From an uncultured Clostridia bacterium (GTDB taxonomy: Bacteria; Bacillota; Clostridia; TANB77; CAG-508), in contig CALXMM010000001.1 of NCBI GenBank assembly GCA_944389475.1, positions 62,001 through 126,000 on the forward strand: a stretch of DNA of 64,000 nucleotides. The letters are read 5' to 3'. This document shows positions 26,325-34,820 of the stretch, in pieces. The notes below the pieces were generated by a model. That model worked only from the letters and a program-made list of their open reading frames with translations. It made no database searches and was not told where the DNA came from. The position numbers and the translations under genes were made by a program. Within the stretch, counting starts at the first letter, position 1. Every line of letters starts with the position of its first letter.

Positions 26325-27667
26325 AAGAATCAATATTAAATAAGTTTAAAGCAGATTTACAGGATAAGAAGATTGCAATTTGGGGATTTGGAAAAGAAGG
26401 AACATCAACATTACAATTTATACAAAATAATAATATTAAATGTAAAGAATTAGCTATATTGGATACGAGAGATATAGATATTGATGGTATAAAAAAATTA
26501 AATGATGTAAATGAATTGAATGAATATGATTTAATTTTTAAGAGTCCTGGAATTGTTGTAGATGATAATGTAAATAAAGAAAAGCTTACTTCACAAACAG
26601 AGGAGTTTATAAAGATTTTATCTAAACAAATAATTGGTATAACAGGAACTAAGGGTAAAAGTACAACGACAACTCTTACTTATACTATTTTAAAAAAATA
26701 TTTCCCCAATACGGTATTAGTAGGGAATATAGGTATTCCATGCTTTAATGCTATAAATGAAATAGATGAGAATACAAATATTGTTTTTGAACTTAGTTGT
26801 CATCAATTGGAGTTTGTAAAGTATTCTCCACATATTGCAGTTATTTTAAATTTTTATCAAGAACATTTAGACCATTACAAAACTTTTGAAAATTATATTA
26901 AAGCAAAACTTAATATAAATAAATTTCAAAAGCCAGATGATATATTTATTTTTGGTGAGAATTGTAAACCATATATTAATAGTAAAACTAAAAATAATAT
27001 ATGCATAAATGATTATATTGATGGTAGAACGATTACAATTAATAATGATAAGATAGAAATTCATAAAGATGATACACATTTAATAGGTGAGCACAATCTT
27101 TTTGATATTGCGATTTCCTATTATATTTGTAGAGAGATATATAAAATATCAAATGAAGATTTTAAATCAGCCTTAAAGCAATTTAAAGGCCTACCACATA
27201 GATTAGAATATGTAACAACAAAGGATGATGTTTTATATTATGATGATTCCGTTTCTACAATTGGTGAAACAACCATTGAGGCTCTAAAAGCGCTAAAGAA
27301 TGTAAATACATTAATTTTAGGCGGAATGGATAGAAAGATAGACTATTCAAACTTAGAAGACTTTATTTTGCAACAAGAAAGTTTAGAAAATATTATTTTG
27401 ATGTACGATACAGGAAAAAGAATTTTTTCTGAACTTCAAAATAAAAACGAACTTCAAAATGATAAGAAGAATCAAAATAATAATAAAAGTGATAATAAGA
27501 AAAATTGCTATTTAGTAGAGGACTTAGAAGAGGCAGTAAAAAAAGCAAAAGAAGTTACAAAGAAAAATACGATATGCTTATTATCTCCAGCTGCAGCAAG
27601 TTATGGCTTCTTTAAAAATTTTGAAGAAAGAGGAGATAAATTTAAAGAGTATGTTTTTGAACTTTAG
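26321..27667 (+). CDS. murD2: MurD-family ligase, probably the L-Glu-adding MurD2
   Basis: 448 residues with the Mur ligase plan: N-terminal Rossmann domain (IAIWGFGKEGTST), ATP site GTKGKSTT at 109-116, central motifs VGNIGIPCF, ELSCHQLEFV, LNFYQEHLDHYKTFENYIKAK, and a C-terminal domain with PHRLEYV and YYDDSVSTIGETTIEAL. MurD adds D-Glu to UDP-MurNAc-L-Ala; the MurD2 variant adds L-Glu, later epimerised by MurL. Its four-base overlap with murL is the reason to prefer MurD2. The last codons (Glu-Leu-stop) lie within a REP-like palindrome, so the natural C-terminus may have been altered by its insertion. Confidence 0.85.
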   Translation: MKESILNKFKADLQDKKIAIWGFGKEGTSTLQFIQNNNIKCKELAILDTRDIDIDGIKKLNDVNELNEYDLIFKSPGIVVDDNVNKEKLTSQTEEFIKILSKQIIGITGTKGKSTTTTLTYTILKKYFPNTVLVGNIGIPCFNAINEIDENTNIVFELSCHQLEFVKYSPHIAVILNFYQEHLDHYKTFENYIKAKLNINKFQKPDDIFIFGENCKPYINSKTKNNICINDYIDGRTITINNDKIEIHKDDTHLIGEHNLFDIAISYYICREIYKISNEDFKSALKQFKGLPHRLEYVTTKDDVLYYDDSVSTIGETTIEALKALKNVNTLILGGMDRKIDYSNLEDFILQQESLENIILMYDTGKRIFSELQNKNELQNDKKNQNNNKSDNKKNCYLVEDLEEAVKKAKEVTKKNTICLLSPAAASYGFFKNFEERGDKFKEYVFEL

Positions 27668-27686
27668 GGACGGACCTTAAAGTTCA
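27658..27686 (+). repeat. REP-like palindrome, copy 3
   Basis: TGAACTTTAGGGAC/GGACCTTAAAGTTCA with a GTTAACATAA flank. Its first ten bases encode the final codons and stop of the Mur ligase. It could also act as a terminator. Confidence 0.8.
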
Positions 27687-27853
27687 TTTTGTTAACATAA
27701 AGCCAAAAATATTAAAATTGAATTTTTTAAAAATTTATTTAAATGCTTTTTTGAAAAAATAAAAATATATTTTAATATTTAGTGCATAAGAAATGGAAGA
27801 TTAGGTATTTAATCTAAAGAAAGAATGTTCACAAAAAATTCACAAAACTTATG

Positions 27854-27898
27854 TTGACATGTGACACTGTGTCATATATAATATATGATACAGTGTCA
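27854..27898 (+). promoter_or_regulatory. Strong promoter with paired palindromic operators (TetR-exporter locus)
   Basis: TTGACA at 27854-27859, 17-base spacer and TATAAT at 27877-27882. TGACACTGTGTCA (27862-27874) fills the spacer and TGATACAGTGTCA (27886-27898) lies just past the -10. Together they form a near-perfect 37-bp dyad centred in the -10. This is a typical layout for repression by a TetR-family dimer pair, most likely the product of the gene at 28086. Confidence 0.8.
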
Positions 27899-27934
27899 TT
27901 TTGATGTGCCCTAAAATCAAACATTATCTAATAT

Positions 27935-28005
27935 TTTTACATATATGTAAAAGAATATAAATGCAATTATTGTGGATTGAGAAAACATTTTACATACATG
28001 TAAAA
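27935..28005 (+). promoter_or_regulatory. Two 18-bp palindromes in the tetR leader
   Basis: TTTTACATATATGTAAAA at 27935-27952 and TTTTACATACATGTAAAA at 27988-28005, centres 53 bp (about five helical turns) apart. They differ from the promoter dyad and probably bind a second regulator, or the same one with another specificity. Confidence 0.6.
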
Positions 28006-28085
28006 AGCTTAGAATTTTAAAATTCAAACCAAATTATAACAGACTTAAGCACAGCAAAATATAATACTAAAGGAAGGAGGAAAAA

Positions 28086-28700
28086 ATGCCATCAAAAACT
28101 TTTTTAAATCTATCACAAGAAAAGAAAAATAAGATATTAAAAGCAGCAAACAAAGAATTTGCTAGAGTTCCCATAGAACAGGTTTCTATAAAAAATATTG
28201 TAGAAGAAGCCGGAATCGCAAGAGGAAGTTTTTATCAATATTTTGAAGATAAAGAAGATTTGTTTGACTATATGATGAAACTTAAAATGGGTAATATGGA
28301 AAATAAACTCAACAAAATGATAGAGAAAGAAAATGGAAACATCATAAATATATGCATTAATATTTATGACCAATTTATACGAATTGGAAAAATTAGAAAA
28401 AATAATAAATTTTTTAAAAAGATTTTTGAGAATGTTAAAACAAGTGATAATTTAATGTTTATTAAAAAGTCTGAAATGAATAATAAAGTGGAGGAGACTT
28501 TTTATAATTTGTATGATAAAAACAAAGAATTTCTAAATGTTAAGAATGAGGAAGAATTTAGATTGGTTATAGATATATTATTTACAATTACAAGAAAAAG
28601 AATTGTAGCTTCACTTAAATACAAGGATAGCAATGAAGCTAGAAATGATTTCTTAAAAGAAATTGAATTTGTAAAAAATGGAATTATGAAACAAAATTAA
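28086..28700 (+). CDS. TetR-family transcriptional regulator
   Basis: 204 residues. The N-terminal DNA-binding domain is clear: KKNKILKAANKEFARVPIEQVSIKNIVEEAGIARGSFYQYFEDKEDLF (about residues 13-60). The C-terminal ligand domain is helical and unclassified. It starts after a strong AAGGAAGGAGG site, in a ~385-base intergenic region with at least four palindromes. It precedes a two-gene ABC exporter and is the obvious candidate for its control. An inducer would most likely be a lipophilic or drug-like compound; that is inference from the family. Confidence 0.9.
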   Translation: MPSKTFLNLSQEKKNKILKAANKEFARVPIEQVSIKNIVEEAGIARGSFYQYFEDKEDLFDYMMKLKMGNMENKLNKMIEKENGNIINICINIYDQFIRIGKIRKNNKFFKKIFENVKTSDNLMFIKKSEMNNKVEETFYNLYDKNKEFLNVKNEEEFRLVIDILFTITRKRIVASLKYKDSNEARNDFLKEIEFVKNGIMKQN

Positions 28701-28710
28701 ATTAGGGGAC

Positions 28711-28853
28711 AATTAAGATTATGTGAATCAAGTGAGAATAAAAAGACTATGCCTAAAGCTCATTAGAGTTTGTTAAGATTATGTAAATTAAGTGAACATA
28801 AAAGGACTATACTTAAAGCTCATTAGAGTTCATGAAGATTATGTAAATCAAGT
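28711..28853 (+). repeat. 60-bp tandem repeat, about 2.4 copies
   Basis: Units at 28711-28770 and 28771-28830 and a partial third to about 28853, each with AAGATTATGTRAATYAAGTG and TAAAGCTCATTAGAGTT. The period is exactly 60. The third copy runs into the inverted REP-like palindrome at 28853. Confidence 0.85.
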
Positions 28854-28881
28854 GAACTTTAAGGTCCGTCCCTAAAGTTCA
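28853..28881 (-). repeat. REP-like palindrome, copy 4 (inverted orientation)
   Basis: TGAACTTTAAGGTCCGTCCC then TAAAGTTCA: the reverse complement of copies 1-3, directly before the RBS of the ABC exporter gene. The TTTACATAA flank is present on its left as TTATGTAAA. Confidence 0.8.
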
Positions 28882-28899
28882 AAAAGGAGAGAAAAAGTA

Positions 28900-31365
28900 A
28901 TGTTAAAAGTATTGAAGAACTTAAAACAATCTGCTATTTCTGTTGTTGTTATTATTTTACTTTTATGTGTTCAAGCTGCAACAGATTTAGCTTTACCAAC
29001 ATATACTTCTAGGATTGTAAATGTGGGTATTCAACAAGGTGGAATTGAAAATGCTTCACCTGAGGTTATTGCGAAGAGCCAAATGGATGACCTTTTAGAA
29101 TTTACTAATGATGATGATAAAATTCTAAATAGTTATGAATTGATTTCTAAAGATAGTAAAGAATATAACAAATATGTTAAGAAATATCCAGAGGTTGCTA
29201 ACCAGGAAGTATATCTAATTAAAGATTTAAAAGAAGAAGAATTAAATGATTTAAATAAAACTATTTCTAAACCATTACTTGCACTTTCTTCTTTAAATTC
29301 ACCGGAGCAAGCTAGTAAAGATGATATGGATTTATTACTAAGCTTTGCTGAAAATAAAGATGAGGTTATGAATGCATACGAATTATCTGAAGATGGAAAT
29401 ACATATAAATTAAAGGATATTGGTAATGTTGAAAAGGGTAAATTAAATCATAACTTATTAAAATCTTTATTGGTAAAATTAATTACATCTAATGAAGAAT
29501 CTGCAAATCAAATGAAGAATTCTATGTTAGAGAATTTGCCTGAAACACAAAAATCTGTAATGGCAAATATGTCTTTATTGCAAATAATAAATATGATGCC
29601 AGAGGAGCAAAAATTAGAATTTGCAAATAGCTTAGAGCAAGAATTACCAAATATGTTAGATAAAATGGTATCTAATTTATCTGAATCTATGCAGGAACAA
29701 GCTGCAATACAAGAAGTAAAAATACAATATCAATATTTGGGAGCAAACACAGATAGTATACAAAATACGTTTATTTTAATTTCTGGTTTACAAATGCTAG
29801 GAATTGCATTAATTGCTATGGCTAGTGCTATTACAATAATGTTATTATCATCAAGGGTTGCTGCTAAACTTGGTAAAACTTTAAGAGAAAAAGTGTTCAA
29901 GAAAGTCTTAAGTTTCTCTACACAAGAGTTTAATGGATTTTCTACAGCATCATTAATTACACGTACAACCAATGATATACAGCAAATTCAAATGCTTTTA
30001 ACAATTTTATTTAGAGTTGTTGTATATGCACCAATTATAGCAATAGGTGGATTTATAAGAGTATTATTTAATAATGATGCATCAATGGCTTGGATAATAG
30101 GTTTGGCTGTTGTATGTCTTATTATAATTGTTCTTGCATTAATGATTATAGCAATGCCTAAATTTAAGATATTACAAAAATTAGTTGATAAATTAAACTT
30201 AGTTTCTCGTGAGATTTTAAGTGGAAGTCAAGTTATTCGTGCTTTTAATACTGAGGAAAGAGAAGAGAATAGATTTGACAATGCAAACCAAAATTTGATG
30301 AAGACTCAAGTTTTTGTTAACAGAGCAATGAGTATTATGATGCCTGCTTTAATGCTAGTTATGAACTGTATAACAGTCCTTATAGTTTGGGTTGGTGCAC
30401 ATAATGTTAATAATGGAATAATGCAAGTTGGAGATGTTATGGCATTTATCCAATATACAATGCAAATTGTTATGGCATTCTTAATGATTTCTATGGTATC
30501 TATAATGTTACCACGTGCTACTGTTTCAGCTGAACGTATAAATGAAGTATTAGAGACAGAACCTAAAATTAAGGATAAAAAAGAAACAAAATCATTTAAA
30601 GAAGATAAAAAAGGATATGTTGAATTTAAAGATGTTTCATTCCACTATCCAGATGCAGATACTGAGGTTATTTCTGATATTTCGTTTACAGCTAAACCTG
30701 GAGAGACTACAGCATTAATAGGTAGTACAGGTAGTGGTAAATCTACTATAGTTAATTTGATTCCAAGATTATATGATGTAACTGGTGGAGAATTATTGGT
30801 AGATGGAACAAATGTAAAAGATGTTAGCCAGAAAGAGTTAAGAAAGAGAATAGGTTTTGTACCACAAAAAGGAATATTGTTCTCTGGAACAATAGAATCT
30901 AACATAAAATATGGTAATGAAAATATATCAGATGAGAAGATGATAGAAGCAGCACAAATTGCTCAAGCAGAAGAGTTTATCGAAACAAAGCCTTTAAAAT
31001 ATCAAGAGCCAATTTCACAAGGTGGAGGTAATGTTTCTGGTGGACAAAAACAACGTTTATCAATAGCTAGGGCTATTGCAATTGACCCAGAAATATTTGT
31101 ATTTGATGATAGTTTTTCTGCTCTTGACATGAAGACAGATAAAATATTAAGAGAAGAACTTGCAAAACGTACAAAGGGTAAAACTGTAATTATAGTTGCA
31201 CAAAGAATTAGTACAATTATGAATGCAGACCAAATAATAGTATTGGATGAAGGTAAGATTGTAGGAAAAGGAACACATGAGGAATTAATGGAATCTTGTG
31301 AAACTTATAGACAAATAGCTTTATCACAACTTTCAAAGGAGGAATTGGAAAATGGCAGAGAATAA
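28900..31365 (+). CDS. ABC exporter half with large extracellular insertion (heterodimer partner 1)
   Basis: 821 residues: six transmembrane helices plus an ATPase domain. Between TM1 and TM2 is an inserted domain of roughly residues 45-283, rich in charged helices and placed outside the cell; ordinary halves are 570-620 residues. Walker A GSTGSGKST starts at 608 and the signature NVSGGQKQR is canonical, but Walker B reads FVFDDS, with Asp737 where the catalytic Glu belongs. This half therefore donates a good signature and a weak catalytic site. With the next gene (14-base overlap) it forms a heterodimeric exporter of the BmrCD/TM287-288 type, probably for drugs, lipids or peptides. Confidence 0.9.
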   Translation: MLKVLKNLKQSAISVVVIILLLCVQAATDLALPTYTSRIVNVGIQQGGIENASPEVIAKSQMDDLLEFTNDDDKILNSYELISKDSKEYNKYVKKYPEVANQEVYLIKDLKEEELNDLNKTISKPLLALSSLNSPEQASKDDMDLLLSFAENKDEVMNAYELSEDGNTYKLKDIGNVEKGKLNHNLLKSLLVKLITSNEESANQMKNSMLENLPETQKSVMANMSLLQIINMMPEEQKLEFANSLEQELPNMLDKMVSNLSESMQEQAAIQEVKIQYQYLGANTDSIQNTFILISGLQMLGIALIAMASAITIMLLSSRVAAKLGKTLREKVFKKVLSFSTQEFNGFSTASLITRTTNDIQQIQMLLTILFRVVVYAPIIAIGGFIRVLFNNDASMAWIIGLAVVCLIIIVLALMIIAMPKFKILQKLVDKLNLVSREILSGSQVIRAFNTEEREENRFDNANQNLMKTQVFVNRAMSIMMPALMLVMNCITVLIVWVGAHNVNNGIMQVGDVMAFIQYTMQIVMAFLMISMVSIMLPRATVSAERINEVLETEPKIKDKKETKSFKEDKKGYVEFKDVSFHYPDADTEVISDISFTAKPGETTALIGSTGSGKSTIVNLIPRLYDVTGGELLVDGTNVKDVSQKELRKRIGFVPQKGILFSGTIESNIKYGNENISDEKMIEAAQIAQAEEFIETKPLKYQEPISQGGGNVSGGQKQRLSIARAIAIDPEIFVFDDSFSALDMKTDKILREELAKRTKGKTVIIVAQRISTIMNADQIIVLDEGKIVGKGTHEELMESCETYRQIALSQLSKEELENGRE

Positions 31366-33199
31366 AAATGTAAGACCTCCAATGGGAGGCGGTAGAAGAG
31401 CTGGTAGAGTAGTAGAAAAACCTAAAGATTTTAAAGGTACTACAAAGAAATTAATAAAAACTTATTTAGCACAATATAAAATTCCAATTATTATAGTTAT
31501 TTTATTTGCTGTTGGAAGTACCATATTTTCAATCATTGGACCTAAAATTTTAGGTAATGCTACAACAGAAATCTTTAATGGATTAATGAATAAATTATCC
31601 GGTGGTTCTGGAATAGATTTTGGAAAAATGGGTCAAATACTTCTTACACTACTTGGATTATATGTGTTGAGTTCTGTATTTTCTTTAGTACAAGGATTTA
31701 CTATGACTACAGTAACACAAAAAATAACTTACAAAATGCGTAAGGATTTAGTGCATAAAATTAATAAATTACCAATGAAATATTTTGATAAGAAAACTCA
31801 TGGTGAAGTTTTGTCAATTATCACAAACGATATAGATACAGTTTCTTTTAACTTAAACCAAAGCATAACACAAATTATAACTTCTATCTGCACAATTATT
31901 GGTATTTTGATAATGATGTTTTCTATAAACTGGTTGATGACATTAGTTTCATTAATTATTTTACCTGTAACAGCCTTTTTAAGCTTTTTTATAGTAAAAC
32001 ATTCACAAAAGTACTTTAAGGCTCAACAAGATTATTTAGGTCATGTAAATGGTCAAGTAGAAGAAGTTTATGGTGGTCATACAATTGTTAAAGTGTTTAA
32101 TGGTGAAGAAAAAGTAACAAAAACATTTGAAGAAGCCAATGATGCTTTATATAGATCAGCTTGGAGGTCACAATTCCTATCTGGTTTAATACATCCAATA
32201 ACTAACTTTATTGGAAATGTTGGTTATGTTGCAGTTGCTATTTTAGGTGGTTATTTAACAGTTCAAGGTAAAATTGCTGTTGGTGATATACAAAGTTTCA
32301 TTCAATATAATAGACAATTTATACAACCTATAACACAAATAGCACAAATCTCTGGTACTTTACAATCTATGATTGCTGCTGCAGAAAGAGTTTTTGCTTT
32401 CTTGGAAGAGCCAGAAGAAGTAGAAACAGCCAAAGGTGATATAGATACTAGTAAGTTAAACGGTAATGTTGTTTTCGACCATGTTAACTTTGGATATGAT
32501 CCAAATAAAACAATTATTAATGACTTTTGTGCAAATGTTAAAGATGGACAGAAAATTGCAATTGTTGGACCTACAGGTGCAGGTAAATCAACTATGGTTA
32601 AATTGTTGATGAGATTCTATGATGTAAATAAAGGTTCAATTTCTGTTGATGGTCATAACATTAAAGATTTTAAGAGGTCAAAATTAAGAAAGATGTTTGG
32701 TATGGTTTTACAAGATACATGGTTATTTAGTGGAACTGTTGAAGATAATATTAAATATGGAAAGCCGGATGCAACAGAAAGTGAAGTTATAGAAGCTGCT
32801 AAGGCTGCACATGTTCATCATTTTATAAAAACATTGCCAAAGGGTTATAAATCTGTTTTGAATGAGGAAACAAGTAATGTTTCTGCAGGTCAAAAACAAT
32901 TATTAACTATTGCTAGGGTTATTTTAGCAAATCCTAAAATATTAATTTTGGATGAGGCTACAAGCTCTATAGATACAAGAACTGAGCAACAAATCCAATC
33001 TGCTATGGATAATTTAATGAAGGGTAGAACAAGTTTCATTATTGCCCATAGATTGTCTACAATAAAAAATGCGGATTTAATCTTGGTTATGAATCATGGT
33101 GATATTGTAGAGCAAGGAAATCATGAGGAATTATTAGCTAAGAATGGATTCTATGCAGGATTGTATAATTCACAATTCGAAGTCGAAGAAGAAGCTTAA
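31352..33199 (+). CDS. ABC exporter half (heterodimer partner 2)
   Basis: 615 residues. A basic N-terminal tail (about 1-35) precedes six transmembrane helices and an ATPase domain with Walker A GPTGAGKST, Walker B ILILDEATS (catalytic Glu535) and a degenerate signature NVSAGQ (509-514, Ala in place of the first Gly). Its defects complement partner 1: the dimer would have one full and one degenerate ATP site. It begins within the end of partner 1, with GGAGGAATTGG as RBS. Regulated presumably by the TetR gene upstream. Confidence 0.93.
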   Translation: MAENKNVRPPMGGGRRAGRVVEKPKDFKGTTKKLIKTYLAQYKIPIIIVILFAVGSTIFSIIGPKILGNATTEIFNGLMNKLSGGSGIDFGKMGQILLTLLGLYVLSSVFSLVQGFTMTTVTQKITYKMRKDLVHKINKLPMKYFDKKTHGEVLSIITNDIDTVSFNLNQSITQIITSICTIIGILIMMFSINWLMTLVSLIILPVTAFLSFFIVKHSQKYFKAQQDYLGHVNGQVEEVYGGHTIVKVFNGEEKVTKTFEEANDALYRSAWRSQFLSGLIHPITNFIGNVGYVAVAILGGYLTVQGKIAVGDIQSFIQYNRQFIQPITQIAQISGTLQSMIAAAERVFAFLEEPEEVETAKGDIDTSKLNGNVVFDHVNFGYDPNKTIINDFCANVKDGQKIAIVGPTGAGKSTMVKLLMRFYDVNKGSISVDGHNIKDFKRSKLRKMFGMVLQDTWLFSGTVEDNIKYGKPDATESEVIEAAKAAHVHHFIKTLPKGYKSVLNEETSNVSAGQKQLLTIARVILANPKILILDEATSSIDTRTEQQIQSAMDNLMKGRTSFIIAHRLSTIKNADLILVMNHGDIVEQGNHEELLAKNGFYAGLYNSQFEVEEEA

Positions 33200-33378
33200 A
33201 ACCAAAGGAATACTTTATAACCTGTGAAAAAGAACATTTTGAAGATGTCGCCATAAATCACAAGAAGAAAGTTAGTATACAAAATAGAAAATTTAACATT
33301 AAATGGGCTATGCCACTTGAATATTTTGGTGTAGAAATAGTGAAAAATGATAAAGAAAATAAAGTATATGGTATATGA
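33199..33378 (+). pseudogene. Gene remnant without a start codon
   Basis: An open frame of about 59 codons follows the ABC exporter stop, with protein-like composition (EYFITCEKEHFEDVAIN... KWAMPLEYFGVEIV) but no usable start codon or RBS. It ends just inside a terminator. It looks like the 3' end of a deleted gene; the family is unknown. Confidence 0.35.
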
Positions 33379-33396
33379 ACATATACTTTATTTTTG
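33361..33396 (+). terminator. Terminator after the ABC exporter operon
   Basis: AAAGTATATG (33361-33370) pairs with CATATACTTT (33380-33389), followed by ATTTTTG. Confidence 0.75.
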
Positions 33397-33566
33397 TGCC
33401 AAATTTTAAAAGCATCGAATTCGAGGAATGTGATAGAGATTTTTAATAACATAAGATAGTTGTTATAGCTAATTACTCTCATTTATGCAGTATGCTATTA
33501 TAACGAGTAATTTGTGTAATAAACTAAAAATAAACTAAAGGTTTATTAAAATAAACTAACTGTCGG

Positions 33567-33595
33567 TTGAGTTTGTAAAAAAGTAATAGTACAAT
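33567..33595 (+). promoter_or_regulatory. Promoter of the XRE-family gene
   Basis: TTGAGT at 33567-33572, 17-base spacer, TACAAT at 33590-33595. AAATAAACTAA is repeated about three times just upstream (33520-33560), a possible operator. Confidence 0.65.
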
Positions 33596-33619
33596 AGAAT
33601 TAACAAAGGAGGGATTTAT

Positions 33620-34018
33620 ATGTCAAATAAAAGTATTGGAGAAATGATTAGTTCTTTAAGAAAAGAAAAAGGAATGACACAAAATGATTTAGCAGAAAAA
33701 ATGAATGTAACAGATAAAGCTGTGTCAAAATGGGAAAGAAACTTATCTTGCCCTGATGTTAATTCTATTCCAAAATTAGCAGAAATTTTAGGTACAACAG
33801 TAGAAGAATTATTAAATGCTCAATCTAAAAAGGAAGATAATAAAATTAATGAAATTGTTAATATAGTATTAATAGGCATCGGATTAGCAATGGGAATTTG
33901 CATAATAGTTACTTCTATATTGAAACAAATTGATATGAATAATGCTATTACTATGTTAGGAATAGGAATAAGTTGTTTAGCAATTTATTTACTAAAAAAT
34001 AAAAATGATAAACAATGA
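33620..34018 (+). CDS. XRE-family regulator with C-terminal membrane helices
   Basis: 132 residues. Residues 5-62 form a Cro/CI helix-turn-helix (IGEMISSLRKEKGMTQNDLAEKMNVTDKAVSKWERNLSCPDVNSIPKLAEILGTTVEELL is the classic pattern). Two hydrophobic helices follow (about 82-101 and 107-126), so the regulator is membrane-tethered, a common clostridial form thought to sense envelope state. GGAGG site before ATG. It probably controls nearby envelope genes or itself; this is inferred. Confidence 0.88.
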   Translation: MSNKSIGEMISSLRKEKGMTQNDLAEKMNVTDKAVSKWERNLSCPDVNSIPKLAEILGTTVEELLNAQSKKEDNKINEIVNIVLIGIGLAMGICIIVTSILKQIDMNNAITMLGIGISCLAIYLLKNKNDKQ

Positions 34019-34022
34019 AATA

Positions 34023-34051
34023 TAGGGCTAGATATTTAATTACTAGCCCTA
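34023..34051 (+). terminator. Hairpin after the XRE gene
   Basis: Perfect TAGGGCTAG/CTAGCCCTA stem with a weak following CAAATTTT tract. From 34060 to 34200 I see nothing else of note. Confidence 0.55.
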
Positions 34052-34203
34052 CAAATTTTGATGAGAACAAAAATTAAATACAACAACGATTTTGACTAAA
34101 AAGTTAAAAGATATTTATAAATTTAATAAAAATTGCAAACAAGAATATGTTAATAAGGTATTGTTTTTAACATCTATTTTATGAGGTACTAAATATGCTG
34201 TAG

Positions 34204-34232
34204 TTGATAATTACTCTAATTTGTGGTATTAT
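34204..34232 (+). promoter_or_regulatory. Promoter TTGATA-17-TATTAT
   Basis: TTGATA at 34204-34209 and TATTAT at 34227-34232. The whole element closely resembles the promoter at 45790-45818. Confidence 0.55.
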
Positions 34233-34262
34233 GCCAAAAAAGAAATAAAAGGGAAGAGAAAT

Positions 34263-34797
34263 TTGAAAATAGATGATAAAGAATTAGAAAAAATATTTTT
34301 AGATATTATTAAATGAACCTGTTGGGACAGTAAAATGGAGATATTATAAAGCTATCTATTCATTAAAAGCAATTTTAGGAAATCTTGCAATGTTTATTGT
34401 TTCTTTTGTAATAGGTGTAAAAGTATTAATTTCAGGTAAACAAAAGGGAAATATTAATCAATATGATAGAATAATGGAAAGTCCAACAGTACAAGATGAT
34501 ACTAAAAATTCAACTATATCAGAAAAAAATACTTTTCAAGATGAAAATAAAAGTTTTAATAGTGGTAGTACAAAAGAAGAAAATTTTCGTGGCGATACAA
34601 ACAACACAATTACTAATATAATACAAGATAACAATAATACTATTCAAGAGAATACAATTTATAGTGAGCAACCAGAGAATTATTATAATCAATATATAGG
34701 GTATGGATTTTTAGGAATATCTGTTATATTTTTATTAATAACTTTATATTTTTTCTTAAAACACCAACTAAAACACCTAGAAAAATTGTCTAAATAA
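34263..34797 (+). pseudogene. Membrane protein gene, apparently frameshifted near its 5' end
   Basis: A TTG at 34263 with GGGAAGAG opens a 17-codon frame that stops at 34316. The next frame continues directly with NEPVGTVKWRYYKAIYSLKAILGNLAMF and stays open to 34797. Removing one base near 34312 would join them. The downstream ORF alone, from ATG 34390, gives 135 residues: a hydrophobic helix (~1-15), an Asn/Asp/Gln/Ser-rich extracellular middle and a C-terminal helix (~100-120). It may be a decayed gene, a sequencing slip or two pieces with the second still translated from 34390 (AGGAAA upstream). Function unknown. Confidence 0.5.
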
Positions 34798-34820
34798 TAG
34801 AAAGGAAAAAGGTGGTTGGG

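Noticed and set aside
27838-28085. Palindromes before tetR considered as a CRISPR array
   Set aside because: The repeats are short dyads of two different sequences with irregular spacing and sit around a promoter; no cas genes are present.
28711-28853. 60-bp tandem units considered as CRISPR repeats
   Set aside because: The whole unit repeats with no variable spacers.
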